Positions 12,530 through 24,376 of a stretch of DNA of 64,000 nucleotides are shown in pieces. Position 1 is the first letter of the stretch. Each line of letters begins with the position of its first letter. The position numbers and the translations under genes are program-made. Under the pieces are notes generated by a model. The model was not told the DNA's origin and did no database searches. It saw only the letters and a program-made list of their open reading frames with translations. The DNA lies in NCBI RefSeq assembly GCF_001039355.2, contig NW_019774336.1, positions 197,930 through 261,929 of the forward strand. Direction: 5' to 3'. The DNA comes from Lingula anatina (lineage: Eukaryota > Brachiopoda > Lingulata > Lingulida > Lingulidae).

Positions 12530-13594
12530 ATGTATTCGCCGATGATAAGTAAATCCTGTAGAGCAGTGAACATTTCACCAAATTTGAACTTTTTTATTTC
12601 AAAAAAGAAGAAACAGCAAATAGACGCGCAAGTGAAGGCGGGAGAACGTCTGTTAAAAAAACACACTGCTGCTCTGGATGGAATCTGGAAAGACTCGACT
12701 GTCACATTTAAAAATCAAAAAGACAGCGTCAGACTCAGGTATGAAAAACTGGAGAAAAGAAAGCGAGTCATTGAATCACAGCGCCAAAACGAACTTGCAG
12801 CACAGTGCACAGGTGCAGAGATTGCAAAACAAGTGGTTCATTTGCCTGCTATTCACAACGAACCATTTCCAAAGAAAAATGGAAGGAGTGGGCCTACAAC
12901 GGATATCTTTGCTTCAGATACAAATCTTCCGAAAATAACTTACAGACGTTTAGATCAGCGTAGACGATCTAGAAGTCACCCAGGATCTGCTAGTTCAGCA
13001 GATCTGCACAATCTAGAGAAAAGGCGGTCAATCTCTGAGTCCGGGACTTTTGTTGGACTACTTGCCAAAAGGGGACAAAATGACATGGGATGTTCATATA
13101 CATCTGCGTCAGATATGTCATTCCGCGACCATAGGTTCCTGGATGAAAATCATAAAATGAAAGATACTGAAAATTGTATCCGTTTACGTATTGTCCAAGA
13201 CGTAAAAGCGGCACCTGATGAAACATGCACCCCCTCAATTTTGGAACCGACAGATACGTATGTTATGACGAAAGGCAACGAAACGCTACAAATAAAACCG
13301 AATAAAAGCAAAAGAGACACTGATAGAACTGAGGCAGCTGAAATCGCAGAACGGTTTCCAGCGCTGTCTTGGGCATCTCTCAAGCCAACAATAAGCGCAG
13401 CTAAGAAGTGGAAATCAAAAACTCGCAACCAAAAACACAATCCAGGAATGCGCAACAACCACAATCAGTCGCCCCTGCACGCCTGGGTAGGCACAAGTTC
13501 TGAAAACGAGCTTCGTAAACTAAAAGGAGACAGAAGAGACAGTTTGGAGATATATTTGGAAGCACTTAAAATGAAGCAAAAAACGGGATTGTAA
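12530..13594 (+). CDS. Uncharacterised intronless basic coiled-coil protein
   Basis: An open frame of 355 codons from the ATG at 12530; the frame is open from a TTG at 12497. The true start could be elsewhere, because an acceptor-like tract (tttttatttcaaaaaag) precedes the conserved-looking part at about 12610. A strongly charged helix (QQIDAQVKAGERLLKKH, then RLRYEKLEKRKRVIESQ) is followed by a basic Ser/Arg region (RRSRSHPGSASS, KRRSISESGT), polar sequence, and a C-terminal helix (RRDSLEIYLEALKMKQK). An SDTNLPKITY stretch resembles SDENLPEVTF of the neighbour at 9030, in the same position after the coiled coil. Polyadenylation signal AATAAA lies near 13854. No family recognised; likely a lineage-specific tandem duplicate. 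Confidence 0.65.
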   Translation: MYSPMISKSCRAVNISPNLNFFISKKKKQQIDAQVKAGERLLKKHTAALDGIWKDSTVTFKNQKDSVRLRYEKLEKRKRVIESQRQNELAAQCTGAEIAKQVVHLPAIHNEPFPKKNGRSGPTTDIFASDTNLPKITYRRLDQRRRSRSHPGSASSADLHNLEKRRSISESGTFVGLLAKRGQNDMGCSYTSASDMSFRDHRFLDENHKMKDTENCIRLRIVQDVKAAPDETCTPSILEPTDTYVMTKGNETLQIKPNKSKRDTDRTEAAEIAERFPALSWASLKPTISAAKKWKSKTRNQKHNPGMRNNHNQSPLHAWVGTSSENELRKLKGDRRDSLEIYLEALKMKQKTGL

Positions 13595-14824
13595 GACCAA
13601 AGCCTCTCAAATCCAAAGCATTTCTTAATTCACCATTATCGTTACTCTATTGTTATTTACGTTAGTGTTGAAGGGCACTCAAATAGGACCAAAGAGCTTT
13701 AAATTTTGCAGCCTTAAAATTTTCATCCCTCAAAGCAATGTTTATTTCAAAAGCATCAGACGACAATCTAAATACGAGGATGTAATCACTGAACGTTCTA
13801 TTCACGCCAAACTGACCTCAAATCAAGAGCTTCGCTTGCATGTACAGCCAGAAATAAAATGTAATACGTAACGCCGTCAGAAAGTAGATGGAAGTCAGAA
13901 ACCGTAGCGTGAAGGTATGCTTATTCAATTTGCTGTCGCTTGATCGGGTTAAATAGATTTTTTTCAATAAATGAATAACAAATACGGGACAACGGGTTGT
14001 CTAGGTAAAAGATTTTAATACTTAAAAGTACCTAACTTTTACTGGATGTTCGGATAAAAATTCTAAGTTGAGAAGAATGGCGTGATGACCCCAAATAAAT
14101 GTACCTTTATGAATAAGGATGCCAAACGGGTGTGAATGTAAGTTGATATAACAAAATTAAAAGATGTAATATACATGTATATATATATGACAAGTTACTT
14201 TATTATGCAAATAATGCAAGAAGCATTATCTTCAAGTTCAATGCATGTAATGAACACATCACAGAAAAAATGTCAAACAGATATTTTGCCACTTATAATT
14301 GACTTTCTTTCTTGATATATAGAGCAAAGAAGTAAAATGATTGTTTACATACACTGCCTCAAATATTATACTTAATTTAAATTTCCCAGTGTATGGAAAC
14401 TTATTTTAAAATCAAGATGAATATAAAATCAAGATGAAATTTCAAAACTTTACAATATAATCAATTCAAAATATAAAACATCTTATACTGCTTTATAATT
14501 TCATAAATACATAATTCTGATTTGAGCAATTGAGCAATAATCAGCAACACAGACAGTAAGTGGAAGCCACAATATTGTCTAAATATGCACTAAACACAGG
14601 GAGTGCCATGGTATCAAAGAATAAATAAGACAAGTTAAGATTTTTAATCAAATAACATAAGATGCTTCCACATAATATGATAGGTACAGTAATTGGTACA
14701 TGTAACTAGTTTATGGATTAGATGTTATTTTAAGCTTCTCGTTTTGTATGAAAGTTTTTGAATGAAAATCTAACATCCTGTTTGGGCTGCTTGATTGTCT
14801 AGGTGCCACCTAAGTGATGTTCTT
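13595..14824. other. Converging 3'UTRs / intergenic
   Basis: No coding segment beyond the flanking genes. The minus-strand gene ending at 14825 probably uses an AATAAA on the minus strand near 14199-14204. The interval is very AT-rich. Confidence 0.45.
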
Positions 14825-15646
14825 TTAGTAAAGCCTGAAGAGTTTGTGAGTTGTATGCATGTCATCCACATACCTGATAGAAGAGAAAAAGGTTCATAAC
14901 TGAGTAGTCAAAAGAAAGTTCTAAATTGCAATGTGTATCTAAATTGCAATGTAAAATCAAGTTTTCACAGGTTCACTCAGTATACAATCTTAAGATGTTG
15001 ATTACTTAAATAATATCATGGATATATTTTTTTTTCGGAGACTGGACTTTTTAGGTACCTTCAAAACAATATGCTTACTGAAAGAGCTCTTACAATTGCA
15101 TAAACTTCGTCATCTAAATGTAGAATAACATTTCATAACATTACCATTGCTCAAATTCTTTCTTTAGTACGACATAGAAGAAAGGCATTAGTCAATAACT
15201 TACCTCGTCTGTGGACTATTGACAATAGGAAATCTTCGCTGCTTTCTCTGTGACATAGATGGAGGAGGTGCTAAACCAGTCCCCCAATTAGGAGGTGTTA
15301 TTCGCATGGCACTCCCGGATGACGGTATCATTTGTCTTAATGTGGACCACTGTTCACATCTGGTACTTGGCTGGGATACAAATACTCTGCCATCGTCCCT
15401 TGAGAAAGACGTAAGAGGTGCCTCCCCGATAGGTACCCAGTGTGAAGGTGGATGTGGAAGGGGGCCAACCATGTGTTTGTAACGTGGCACGGGGGCAGTG
15501 CTGCGTTCATCTCTTGGTGTATATCTCTGGTTAATCCAAACAACCTCTTCTTGCTTTGCTGCTTCCTCTAGTTCCAACTGGCGTTGCATATGACGGCTAA
15601 ACGCCAGTTTATAGGTGCCGAAGTCACCCATGCTCAGTGCCGCCAT
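14825..15646 (-). CDS. Small uncharacterised Pro/Trp-containing protein
   Basis: Two minus-strand exons: 15204-15646 (ATG at 15646) and 14825-14873 (stop at 14825). The donor is ACGAG|gtaagtt and the acceptor ctatcag; they join in phase 2 to give 163 residues. The N-terminus is helical and Gln/Glu-rich (RHMQRQLELEEAAKQEEVVW). The remainder is extended, with scattered Trp, Pro and Arg (RYKHMVGPLPHPPSHWVPIG, PPNWGTGLAPPPSMS). The C-terminus ends HKLFRLY. Short proteins of this character are common among ciliary and sperm microtubule-inner proteins, but that is only a resemblance in style and I cannot name a family. The start codon is 181 bp from the ZFAND3 start on the opposite strand, so a bidirectional promoter is likely. 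Confidence 0.7.
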
Positions 15647-15827
15647 TTTGAAGCTTTCCTTGTTGCTAAGCGAGTCGCGAAGGAAGTGATGTCACAAAGT
15701 ACCTTCAACCGATAGTCGTATTCGACCTTGACACGAAAGAGAAGGAAGCACAGCTGAAATGTTACGGAAAATTTACATTACTTAGGAGGGCTTTCTTTTT
15801 ATTTTCAGATACGCACAGGAGACCAAA
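15647..15827. promoter_or_regulatory. Probable bidirectional promoter
   Basis: Only 181 bp separate the two divergent start codons, and CpG dinucleotides are more frequent here than in flanking DNA. An acceptor-like tract (tttttattttcag) ends at 15808, so a short leader exon of ZFAND3 may also be placed here. No TATA box seen. Confidence 0.45.
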
Positions 15828-18800
15828 ATGGCTGATTCAAATAGTGAACCACCAAGGTGTCCGTGTGGGTTCTGGGGGTAAGTTCCCACGACGTAATATT
15901 GTTAATTCTCGGCCAATGAACAAGATGTAATCTACTCTTTTCTTTAAAAAATGGGTGATATCACGTTTCGTATCCCACGAGTAGTTAACGACTTTCTTCT
16001 TCTTTTGTTTATGTTAATAATTACTTAACTACAGTTATTTATCTGTCATCAATGTTTTTGTGGTAATGCAAATAACGTTTGTATTTTACAGCCAATAATT
16101 GGTAATGAAATTAGGTGTTATCAATACCATTGACATTGTGCTGCTACTTTTGAGACAATCTGCATTGTACTTTACGGAAAGTATAATATTTATTTGAAGT
16201 TTTGCTTGGTAGATTAATGGATACCCATCGTTATCATCATTTTTCTGAATAATGATGTAACTTTGTGAATGGTTTGAGTAGTCAAGCTCGCTAGGCATTC
16301 CCTTGCCATATCCTGTTGTCTTTGGCATGAAGATATGGTGAGAGAAAAAGAACAGGGGCCTCTCAGACACCAATTACCTGTGCAAATATGCAGCAGCAGC
16401 AGCACTTTGATTAAATTAAAGTGAACAAAATTGACAAACCGCACAAATTGTGACAAAATAGAAGCATGTGTATAATTATTTTCACAGCAGGGAAGTCTAG
16501 AAGTGACATGAAATCAATACACCTGCTAAAAGTTGCATCATTCATGCATTTTTCAAAGAAATTCCCAGTCAACAAAGTGGTGGTCAACTTTGGTGTGTTT
16601 AAAAAACGTGAATAGATCTGAAACGGGGATTTCCATGTGGAAATGTGGCACAAATTTCCAAATAAATAATAGGACAATATAGCTTGGGCTATAGAAAGTA
16701 GGTGCACTTGGTTTGAGGGGGGTCTGATGTCTGTTTCTGTATTTCCTGAATTCTAAAAGCTTTTGTTTCAGAGTTTTTTTTCTATGGCATATGTTTGTAT
16801 ATGTATATGTGTGTTTGTGAGTGTGTTAGATTTTATAAAAATCGTTAAAATCGTTAACTAATTTTTTTTCATTATGGTAGATTAATATGGTATCCTAAGA
16901 TGTTTCCTACAGTTTTTAGGTTCATTTAAATTATTTATTTGACATTTTTTCACAGTTTAATATAGTTTTGGGGAAAATGTAGGTGTGCAAGACATAAATT
17001 TATCAGAAAAAAAAGATGATTTAGGCGACAAGGGACTAGTTCAAAGACCTATTAAACAAGAAGCTATGTGCTTATTATCAATAAGTAAATGCCATATTTA
17101 TCACTACATCACTACTGAGATTAAAAGAGTATTGATAATGAGCCATAAAGACACACTAAACTGAAATTCAATTTTCTTATGATAGTCTGATACTAAGTAA
17201 TTACATCCTGAGCATTTGGTTGCATGATTTCCTGAGCTAGCTTGTACCTTTTTATGTGGAGGATGGGGAGGGGGCAAAGTAATGACTAATATGTGGTTTG
17301 TTACTGTACCTTATAGAAACACTTTTTGATAAGGAAGATGGAATGTCCCTGGCCTGGGACCATTTGTCATTTCAAACAGTGCAATTGTGTCCATATGTTC
17401 AGGAAAACAAATCCACAACTACTCTGAGACTTATCTTTTCCCCAAACAAGCAACTGTTTGGAGATTTGGTCATATTAAAAAAGTATATTTGAAAATTTGT
17501 TTTAGAGGATGCTGGTAAATCCTCAGTTTCTCTTCATTGTATGAATCATTAAGATTTTGTAAAAAAAAAAATATTGAACCGATTACTTTTGGAGTCTGAG
17601 GTTCATTTCTAATGTCTGTCTACAGTCCATTATTGAGGTCATATGGAAGAATGACCTGAATTTATGAAAAACAGAATTGGAAAATTGGCTGCTTATGATA
17701 AAGGAGCCATAGTCCTGATAATAATGATAATTTGTGAACTTTTGTTAGAGACATACAGAGCTAGGCTATCATAATCTGATATATTGCCATATGGATAACT
17801 GAGCTGACCTCACTGATTTGTGCTGTCATGGTTATGGTTTGTCTTTAGATCACTGAACAGGTCTCATTACTAGTATATGCTCTGGAAGTCTTGCTGTGCT
17901 TGAACTACCCATTTGTCATCTTGCTTATTGTTTAGAATAACTACATTATTGAAATGCGTGATATTTTGTTTTCTTTAGATCAGTCCAAAATCAAGGCCTG
18001 TGTTCCAAGTGTTACAAAGGTTAGTATGAAAGAGTGAAAGCGTTTTGGAGGTGAAGCGTTTTGGAGGTTAATATTAAATAGTGAGAGGATTTTGAGAAGC
18101 TAGATGATTAAGGGAAAAAGAATGAGTTTCTTTTGAATATTTTTAAAGAATGCAAAACCTTAAAAATCAATAGAAATATATTTTGTGACTTGATAAAATT
18201 TGTAGACAATGTGTACTGTATGCAGTTTGAAATAATGACTGAGCTACTGTAATGCAGAATAAGAGAAAAAGAAACAGTTAAACAATGCTAATTAACCAAA
18301 CCATAACAGTTGATGCTAAAAGATTTATTTTCATCTTAATAGAAAAGAATGCAGCAGATCATGTGTCTAAGACTTTACCTCAGGCATCAAAACCAACTGC
18401 AACTACGAGTGGGCAACCTTCTACTAGCCAAGGTGATAATCATGATAGATAGTGATACAAAGTCGAGGCTCTGTTAACTCCATGAAAATAATGTAAAGAT
18501 AGTGTGACAGTGTAGTTGTTACTTCCACTTTCTTCAATTTTTATTGGTAACAGCATAACAGTACACATGCAGCACAAGTTTTATATGGTTTATATTAAAT
18601 CCATATTCACAGACAAATCTCTGAAACATATCTTGAATTTTCAAGTTTATGAATGTTATTTTTTGCACCAAAATGAAAACTAAGGTTTCTATCTCATTCT
18701 TTCAGAAACTAGTCTGCTAAGCAGCAGCAATGTGCCAGAGGAAGATACAAAAAAAGATGTGTTTAAAACTACAGATTCTGAAACAGCAGAAGCAAAAGAC

Positions 18801-20444
18801 ACACAAAAAGTTACCTGTGAAGAGGCCTCAAGTACTTCCTCTAATACTGAAGAAGGTGCTTCACCTTCCACTGGAACAAAAAGGTAGACTTGAATGACAA
18901 CTTAGCACATAGAGATTTGGATTCAGCTAAAAGTGTACTTTAACTGTTGTTGACTCATTTTACCTACTTTTAGAAACTTGCTTATCAGAGATTTAAAAGA
19001 TTCAGATCCTGCTGTTAATACACAGATTGATTATAAAAGAAAGGCACTGTGAGAAGAAAAGAAGGAATTTTGTATCATGTAGTTTGTCTGACATCATTAT
19101 AAAAGGGTTAATTGAAGATTCATGTCAAATCACTGTATAGATCTTAAAGGAATAAATAAGTTACATTACTAATGCATCTCTGAAGATCTACCTAACAGAT
19201 GTAATATGTAATCCAAGCTTTCAGCCCCTAGGCCTTCTTCAGGGATTATGAAAAAAAAAGTGAAAAAAAAAAAATCCTAGGATACGTGATGTCGGTGATG
19301 TGTGAAAGACACATGATGTCACAAAAGCGTGCTTAACGTAAACAACGCCAAGATTACGTAACAAAGAAAAAATTAATACTCATTTAGGAAACTATTTTCC
19401 CTATTTAGTCTGTTTTTCAAGGTGTCTAGTGTTCTTAAAAATTTCTGTTCGGTGATGATTGCCTAGTGTCGTTTAAGTTTCCTTTTTGTCGCCATCACAC
19501 GTAACTTTTTGCTTAGTATCGTTTAAGTTTCCTTTTTGTCACCGTCTTAAAAAGCTTGGATTACATATTACATCTGTTAGGTAGATCTTCAGAGATGCAT
19601 CAGTAATATAACTTATTTATTATAATAAAGGTTTAATGAAATCATATTACAAAGTTCATCCCTCTAATTTCTCAAACTTAGAGCTGTGATACATTGAATT
19701 TCATCTGTATATGTTTTTAATAGCAGGGTTTAAAAATCCTATGGAAAGTTGTATCACAAAGATGATTTGGTCCAAGTTCATGTAAAAAGAAATTTCATGA
19801 CAGGAAATAAGGACTTATGGAGCACTTGCCTTAAATATTTAAAATTAAGTTACCCTAGCAGTTTCAGTTTGCCTTTCAACTTTCTATCATTTTAGTGACA
19901 ACTTTCAAACGACTTTTCCCAGGGACAGTAGTGCCATTGAAGACCCGGACAAGCCGGTCCAGAAAAATAAGAAAAGATGTTACAAGTGCAATGCAAAATT
20001 AGACATGGCCCAGAGGGAAATTGGGAGGTGCAAGTGTGGTAGGTGTACTTTCTTCTGTATTGCAAATTTTTATGTAATATTTGAGAGTTGCAACAAAATA
20101 GCCAATATTGCTTGTTGACACACAATCTCATTTGGTATAACACATAAAAACCATCACACAGCAGGTGACAAGTCTAAAAATGTTTTACCTCTCTGTTAGT
20201 AAATGAGATTGGAACTGTAAATAATTGACAGTTGGTTTTCAGTGTTCTTCTTCTTATTATTATTATTACCTTAACTATGTAAATATTATTTCCAGACTAT
20301 GTGTTTTGCAATTTGCATAGACTTCCTGAACAGCATGATTGTATTTTTGATCACAAGGAGAGTGGGCGCCAGCAGGCTAGAGACAAAATAGTCAAGCCCA
20401 CAAGGCATATGGGAACTTCTTTGAAGAGGCTGGATTCAAATTGA
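15828..20444 (+). CDS. ZFAND3: A20/AN1-type zinc finger protein ZFAND3
   Basis: Six coding exons: 15828-15877, 17979-18019, 18343-18432, 18706-18883, 19923-20038, 20296-20444. Phases agree throughout and give 207 residues. The N-terminal A20-type finger is split by the first intron (RCPCGFWG, then GLCSKCYK). The middle is disordered, Ser/Thr/Glu-rich and spread over two exons, as in the vertebrate protein. The C-terminal AN1 finger has [16 protein letters not shown], then HRLPEQHDC, preserving all Cys/His ligands across the last intron. The family binds ubiquitin or ubiquitin-like partners through A20/AN1 fingers; vertebrate ZFAND3 (also called TEX27) has been linked to nuclear and beta-cell functions. 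A candidate polyadenylation signal AATAAA is at about 22378, implying a long 3'UTR. An inverted-repeat element sits in the fourth intron. Identification is firm; the leader exon is unresolved. Confidence 0.95.
19151..19622. mobile_element. Non-autonomous element with ~65-bp terminal inverted repeats
   Basis: The left arm (about 19151-19220) and right arm (about 19552-19622) are near-perfect reverse complements containing the palindromic-looking core gatgcatctctgaagatc. The 330-bp interior has no coding capacity and carries a 30-bp direct repeat (tcgtttaagtttcctttttg at about 19472 and 19519). It lies in the ZFAND3 intron between exons 4 and 5. I could not define a clear target-site duplication, so the superfamily is unassigned. 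Confidence 0.75.
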
Positions 20445-23102
20445 GTGTAACTGGTTGCTGAAATAGTATGTTATTTTCAGGAGAAACCTTTCTGTGTGTA
20501 ACCACGCATTTCTTCAATGGGATTATTGGCAGAAAGGAAACAGTTTATTACATATATAAAGATACTTTGAAAATGGCATTAATCCATTGCTTTCAAATGC
20601 CCACACAACACACCCAGCTTTTATAATGTGCTGAAATTTGAAGATGTGTTTTCATTGGCAGGGCAATTTTTTTCACCATTGAGATGTGGATTCACTTAAG
20701 CATCTAAAACACTTTATGGTAAAATGGACAGTGACCTTAAAAATGCGAAGGACTTACAAGAGCTTGTTTTGTGAGTGGAAACTGTTAATTTGCTGCCACA
20801 TATCTAAGATACTATTTTAAGCAATGCAATAAACACTGTAAAGGCAGCTCTTTATTCATAAGTTGCCACTTGCTAAATTGCTGTGAACATATGTGGTAGT
20901 TAATACCTTTATATTGCCACTGGAGGCAAGTTCTACAGTTTGTTACAATATGGTGGGAAATGAAGCCATTTTCATCAAAGTATGAATCACAAGTAGATGT
21001 GGATTGTAACACTAACACCACTTGCAGATTTTAAGTGTAAGTTAATAGCATGTTCATCTTTGCATGTGGCCTTGGTGTTTGGTGGTATATATATGTTCAG
21101 CTGAGACTTTCTGTAAAACACTTAACTTAAAGATGATAAAAGAAAGTTAAACTTGGCAATTGAATTCTTTAAAAGTTAATTTTAGTCATTTTAGTAACAA
21201 AAAGTATGACATATCATCTGGGAGTTTGACAAAAGGGGGATAGTACGCATTACTTTTGAGTCCATCAGCCATGATCTGAGGTAGTGTTGAACAGTACTTG
21301 GTGATGAACCATTTAGACCACATTTTTATTCACACATCATACCAGCTGGGTAGGTCCAACTCTGCGGGGGAGTCTCACTAAAGTGCAATCAGTGGAATCG
21401 GCTTAATTGTCTGACACGCCTGCTTGGGCAGCTAGGGGGGTAACTTACTTTTGTGTGCGCTCAGCTTGGTTACCCCTTAGCTGCTCATGGAGGCATGGCA
21501 GACAGTTAAGCTGATTGCACTCAGTGAGAATCCTCAGCAGAGATGAACTGGCCCAGCTACTAGTAAGATGTGTGAATCTGGAAGGGCCCTTACTCAGCAT
21601 TTTGACTAGTTGCAGTCCTGTGGCTTTAAAAACATTTAATGTGGCATACATGGGGGATATTGCAAAATCAGCATAGAGATATATATTTTAAGAACAATAT
21701 TCTTGGTACAGAAGGCAGGTTAATGTTAGTAGCCTGACACAGTTAGAATACACCTTTTTGTAAGAATCCATGGGATCTTTGTTCTTAACAGAATTTAGCT
21801 TTGAAAAGTGGATAAAATACAACCTTTCATACTTCAAGTGAAATGTTTTGCTATGCAGTGTTTCATGGTGCAACACATACATATCACATATGTTGTTGGT
21901 ATGCATTGGATGATATTGATATCCTGGAAAGTGTTTAGTAAGATAGTTACCCTGAAGAAAATGACTGGAAAAAATTTAATAGTCCATCAGATGAGACTTG
22001 TATAACTAAAGTTTACACTGTACATGCGATTGTGTTGCATGATGGGAGTTCTATTGCTAGTAGAATTTTTAAAACTTTCCCTAGCTTTATAAGAGCAAAT
22101 GTTTTACCTTACCTGATAACTGTAACCTGATTTTTATCCAAGGCATTCAAGTCAATCTGGTTTCATTTGTAAGGTGTTGTCATACGGGCACCCAAAGTGT
22201 ATCATACATGGTAACTTCAATGAAATCTTGTAAATGTAATGCTCAACTACATTTCATTTTGAAAGTGCTTGTATGGCCACCAAAAAGATCTATAATTTGC
22301 AGTACCATTCATTTTAGCTAGTTGTAAATGTACAAGTTGGAAAGTTATAAACAATAGTAAATGTTTTGTCATTTCAAATAAATGGACAAACAGTAGTTAT
22401 TAAGTTTGTCTTGTATTTCTATGAATGCAACAGAAACTGTTTTAAACACAGCTTAAATCTGATCATGTCCTGTACAGAGCATAGTGCAGCAAAGATAAAC
22501 TGGCAGGTCACAAGCAAATGGCTTTGAATACAACTGTATTACATACGTTTGTCTTTTGTGATGATGACATTTTTACAGAAAACAAACTTTTGCATGCATA
22601 TTTTGGACAGAAAATCCCCTTACCTCTTTATTTATTGCTTGTGTTTTTTTTCAACAAAACAAAATTCACACATTCTGTGGGGCCATCCAGAATGAAAGAT
22701 CCAAGAATCAACTGGTCCAAGGCTCAAATATTGCGGACCCTACATGAAAGGAAGACCACTTAATCCTGTAATGGTCTCTCCACCTTTCACAGGCCTCCCC
22801 ACGACATATTTGAGCCTTGGACCAGTTGATACTTGGATCTTCTATTCTGGATGGCCTTTATCTCACATGATAACTTTTCTTTTCAAAAAACTACTTCTGA
22901 CATGTACTTAAGCAGTGATTTATTATCTACACAGTGAAGTTATGAGGAAATGACTGGACAGAAACTTAACATTTAACAAAACCAAACAGAACAATTTGCA
23001 TGAAAGGAATGTTATTTGTGGTGAAAGACACAAATTATTTAATATCTACTTCTTTACTGATATACATAGTTATGTATGCCTTTTGGCCGCATATTCTGTG
23101 TA
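20445..23102. other. ZFAND3 3'UTR and intergenic
   Basis: Non-coding. It contains the likely ZFAND3 3'UTR to about 22400 and a large imperfect palindrome at 22681-22856. No additional gene recognised; ORFs here are short and unrelated to known families. Confidence 0.5.
22681..22856. repeat. 176-bp imperfect palindrome
   Basis: Arms of about 50 bp (22681-22730 and 22807-22856) pair with only a few mismatches, starting ggccatccagaat and ending attctggatggcc. The central 76 bp also contains weaker complementarity (gaaaggaagacca against tggtctctccacctttc). It resembles a foldback miniature element; no target-site duplication was obvious. Confidence 0.8.
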
Positions 23103-24164
23103 TTAAAGTTCTTCCTTCCTCTCAACTTTCAGGAGTTCCACTTCAAATACCAGTGTAGCATCAGCTAGAAATTAAAAGATAAAAACTTGAGTCTTACTAC
23201 AATAAACAAAATATATAACACAAACTAAAAACTGCATCATATTCTATGAATAAGCCAAACAAATTCTTTTTGCACTAGATCTCATCGTGATAACAAAGAA
23301 TGGAAATGCAAGGAATGTTGTTTTTTCACATTTGTCATGCTTTATTTATAAAAGCACACGAATCACACTGTAATTACAGCATGTCTTTTGTTTTATTTAT
23401 TGTCAATGACTGATTTCTGCAAGGCTAGTGATCTGACTACTGCATTAATAGTGCAATGTAGAGATGTGACACTGAGGTACAGTGTGATAAAACTTGAGAT
23501 GCTGCATTGTGTTAGATGTGCCAAACAGAATGTTACCTGGGATCTTTGGTGGTGCTCCCCTGGCTCCATATCCAAGGTCTGATGGTATAACTAGCTTCCT
23601 TTTCTCTCCTTCACACATTCTATATAATTACAAAAAATTATGTAATATACATGACAAATAACTTAAACTGAATACTTCATTATTTTTAAAATAATTTGTC
23701 ACAGGTCACAAAAAAATGTGTCAGCTTACCCAAGAAGACCTTGATCCCATCCTTTTATCACTTGCCCTGAGCCAAGCGTGAAAACAAATGGCTGCCCCCT
23801 TGGAATACTACTGTCAAACTCTGTTCCGTCTTCCAGTTTACCCTTATAAGACAGACGGGGAAATTACATACAAAAAAGACCCTGAGACAAATAGGCTTTA
23901 AATATCACAATATTTTCAGTTTTTCACATTTCTCTTATTTCAAATAACATCAGAAAATCAATATGAAACAAACAAGCATCTTACTGTATAGTGCATGTGA
24001 AGAGTATCTCCCTTCTTGGATTTTATTTTGCACTGGTCTGGTTCAACTCTCTTCTTTACACCAATCTGTAACTTTTTTACTTTTTTATCAGACTCTGCCC
24101 CAAGACTAGCCGTTGCCAGCAAGCACAGGCAAGCTGCAACCATCTGAATATAGCTACAATTCAT
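23103..24164 (-). CDS. FKBP2: Endoplasmic reticulum FKBP-type peptidyl-prolyl isomerase
   Basis: Four minus-strand coding exons, 23985-24164, 23730-23842, 23537-23619 and 23103-23164, give 145 residues (human FKBP2 has 142). The protein starts with a signal peptide (hydrophobic run [18 protein letters not shown]), followed by [20 protein letters not shown] and the single FKBP domain. Isomerase-pocket residues are present: [44 protein letters not shown] and the closing LVFEVELL. It ends in KEEL, an ER-retention-type tetrapeptide (human ends RTEL). It should assist proline-limited folding of secretory proteins and bind FK506-type drugs. I chose the ATG at 24164 because it directly precedes the signal peptide; an in-frame codon run continues upstream without a better start. 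A foldback element lies 77 bp 5' of the ATG. Confidence 0.95.
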
Positions 24165-24240
24165 ACTGCCACTGAAATACAACAAGTGCAGCTTTAAAAA
24201 AACGTCCTGATGCTGTAAATTAAGGCAAGGATCCAAAAGT

Positions 24241-24376
24241 CACCCTGAGCTTCAGAGCTAACTTGACACTAACCTTTTCACTGTAGCCTATTCTCCATCG
24301 TGTCAAGTAACTTGACACGATGAAGATAGGCTACAGTGAAGAGGTTAGTGTCAAGTTAGCTCTGAAGCTCAGGGTG
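24241..24376. mobile_element. 136-bp foldback element with 8-bp target-site duplication
   Basis: The sequence is an almost complete palindrome: arms of about 66 bp begin caccctgagcttcagagc and end gctctgaagctcagggtg, with the centre near 24308. It is flanked on both sides by ccaaaagt (24233-24240 and 24377-24384), a perfect 8-bp direct repeat. An 8-bp duplication is typical of hAT and P superfamily transposition. The element has no coding capacity, so it would be a snap-back MITE. It sits just upstream of the FKBP2 start codon. Confidence 0.85.
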
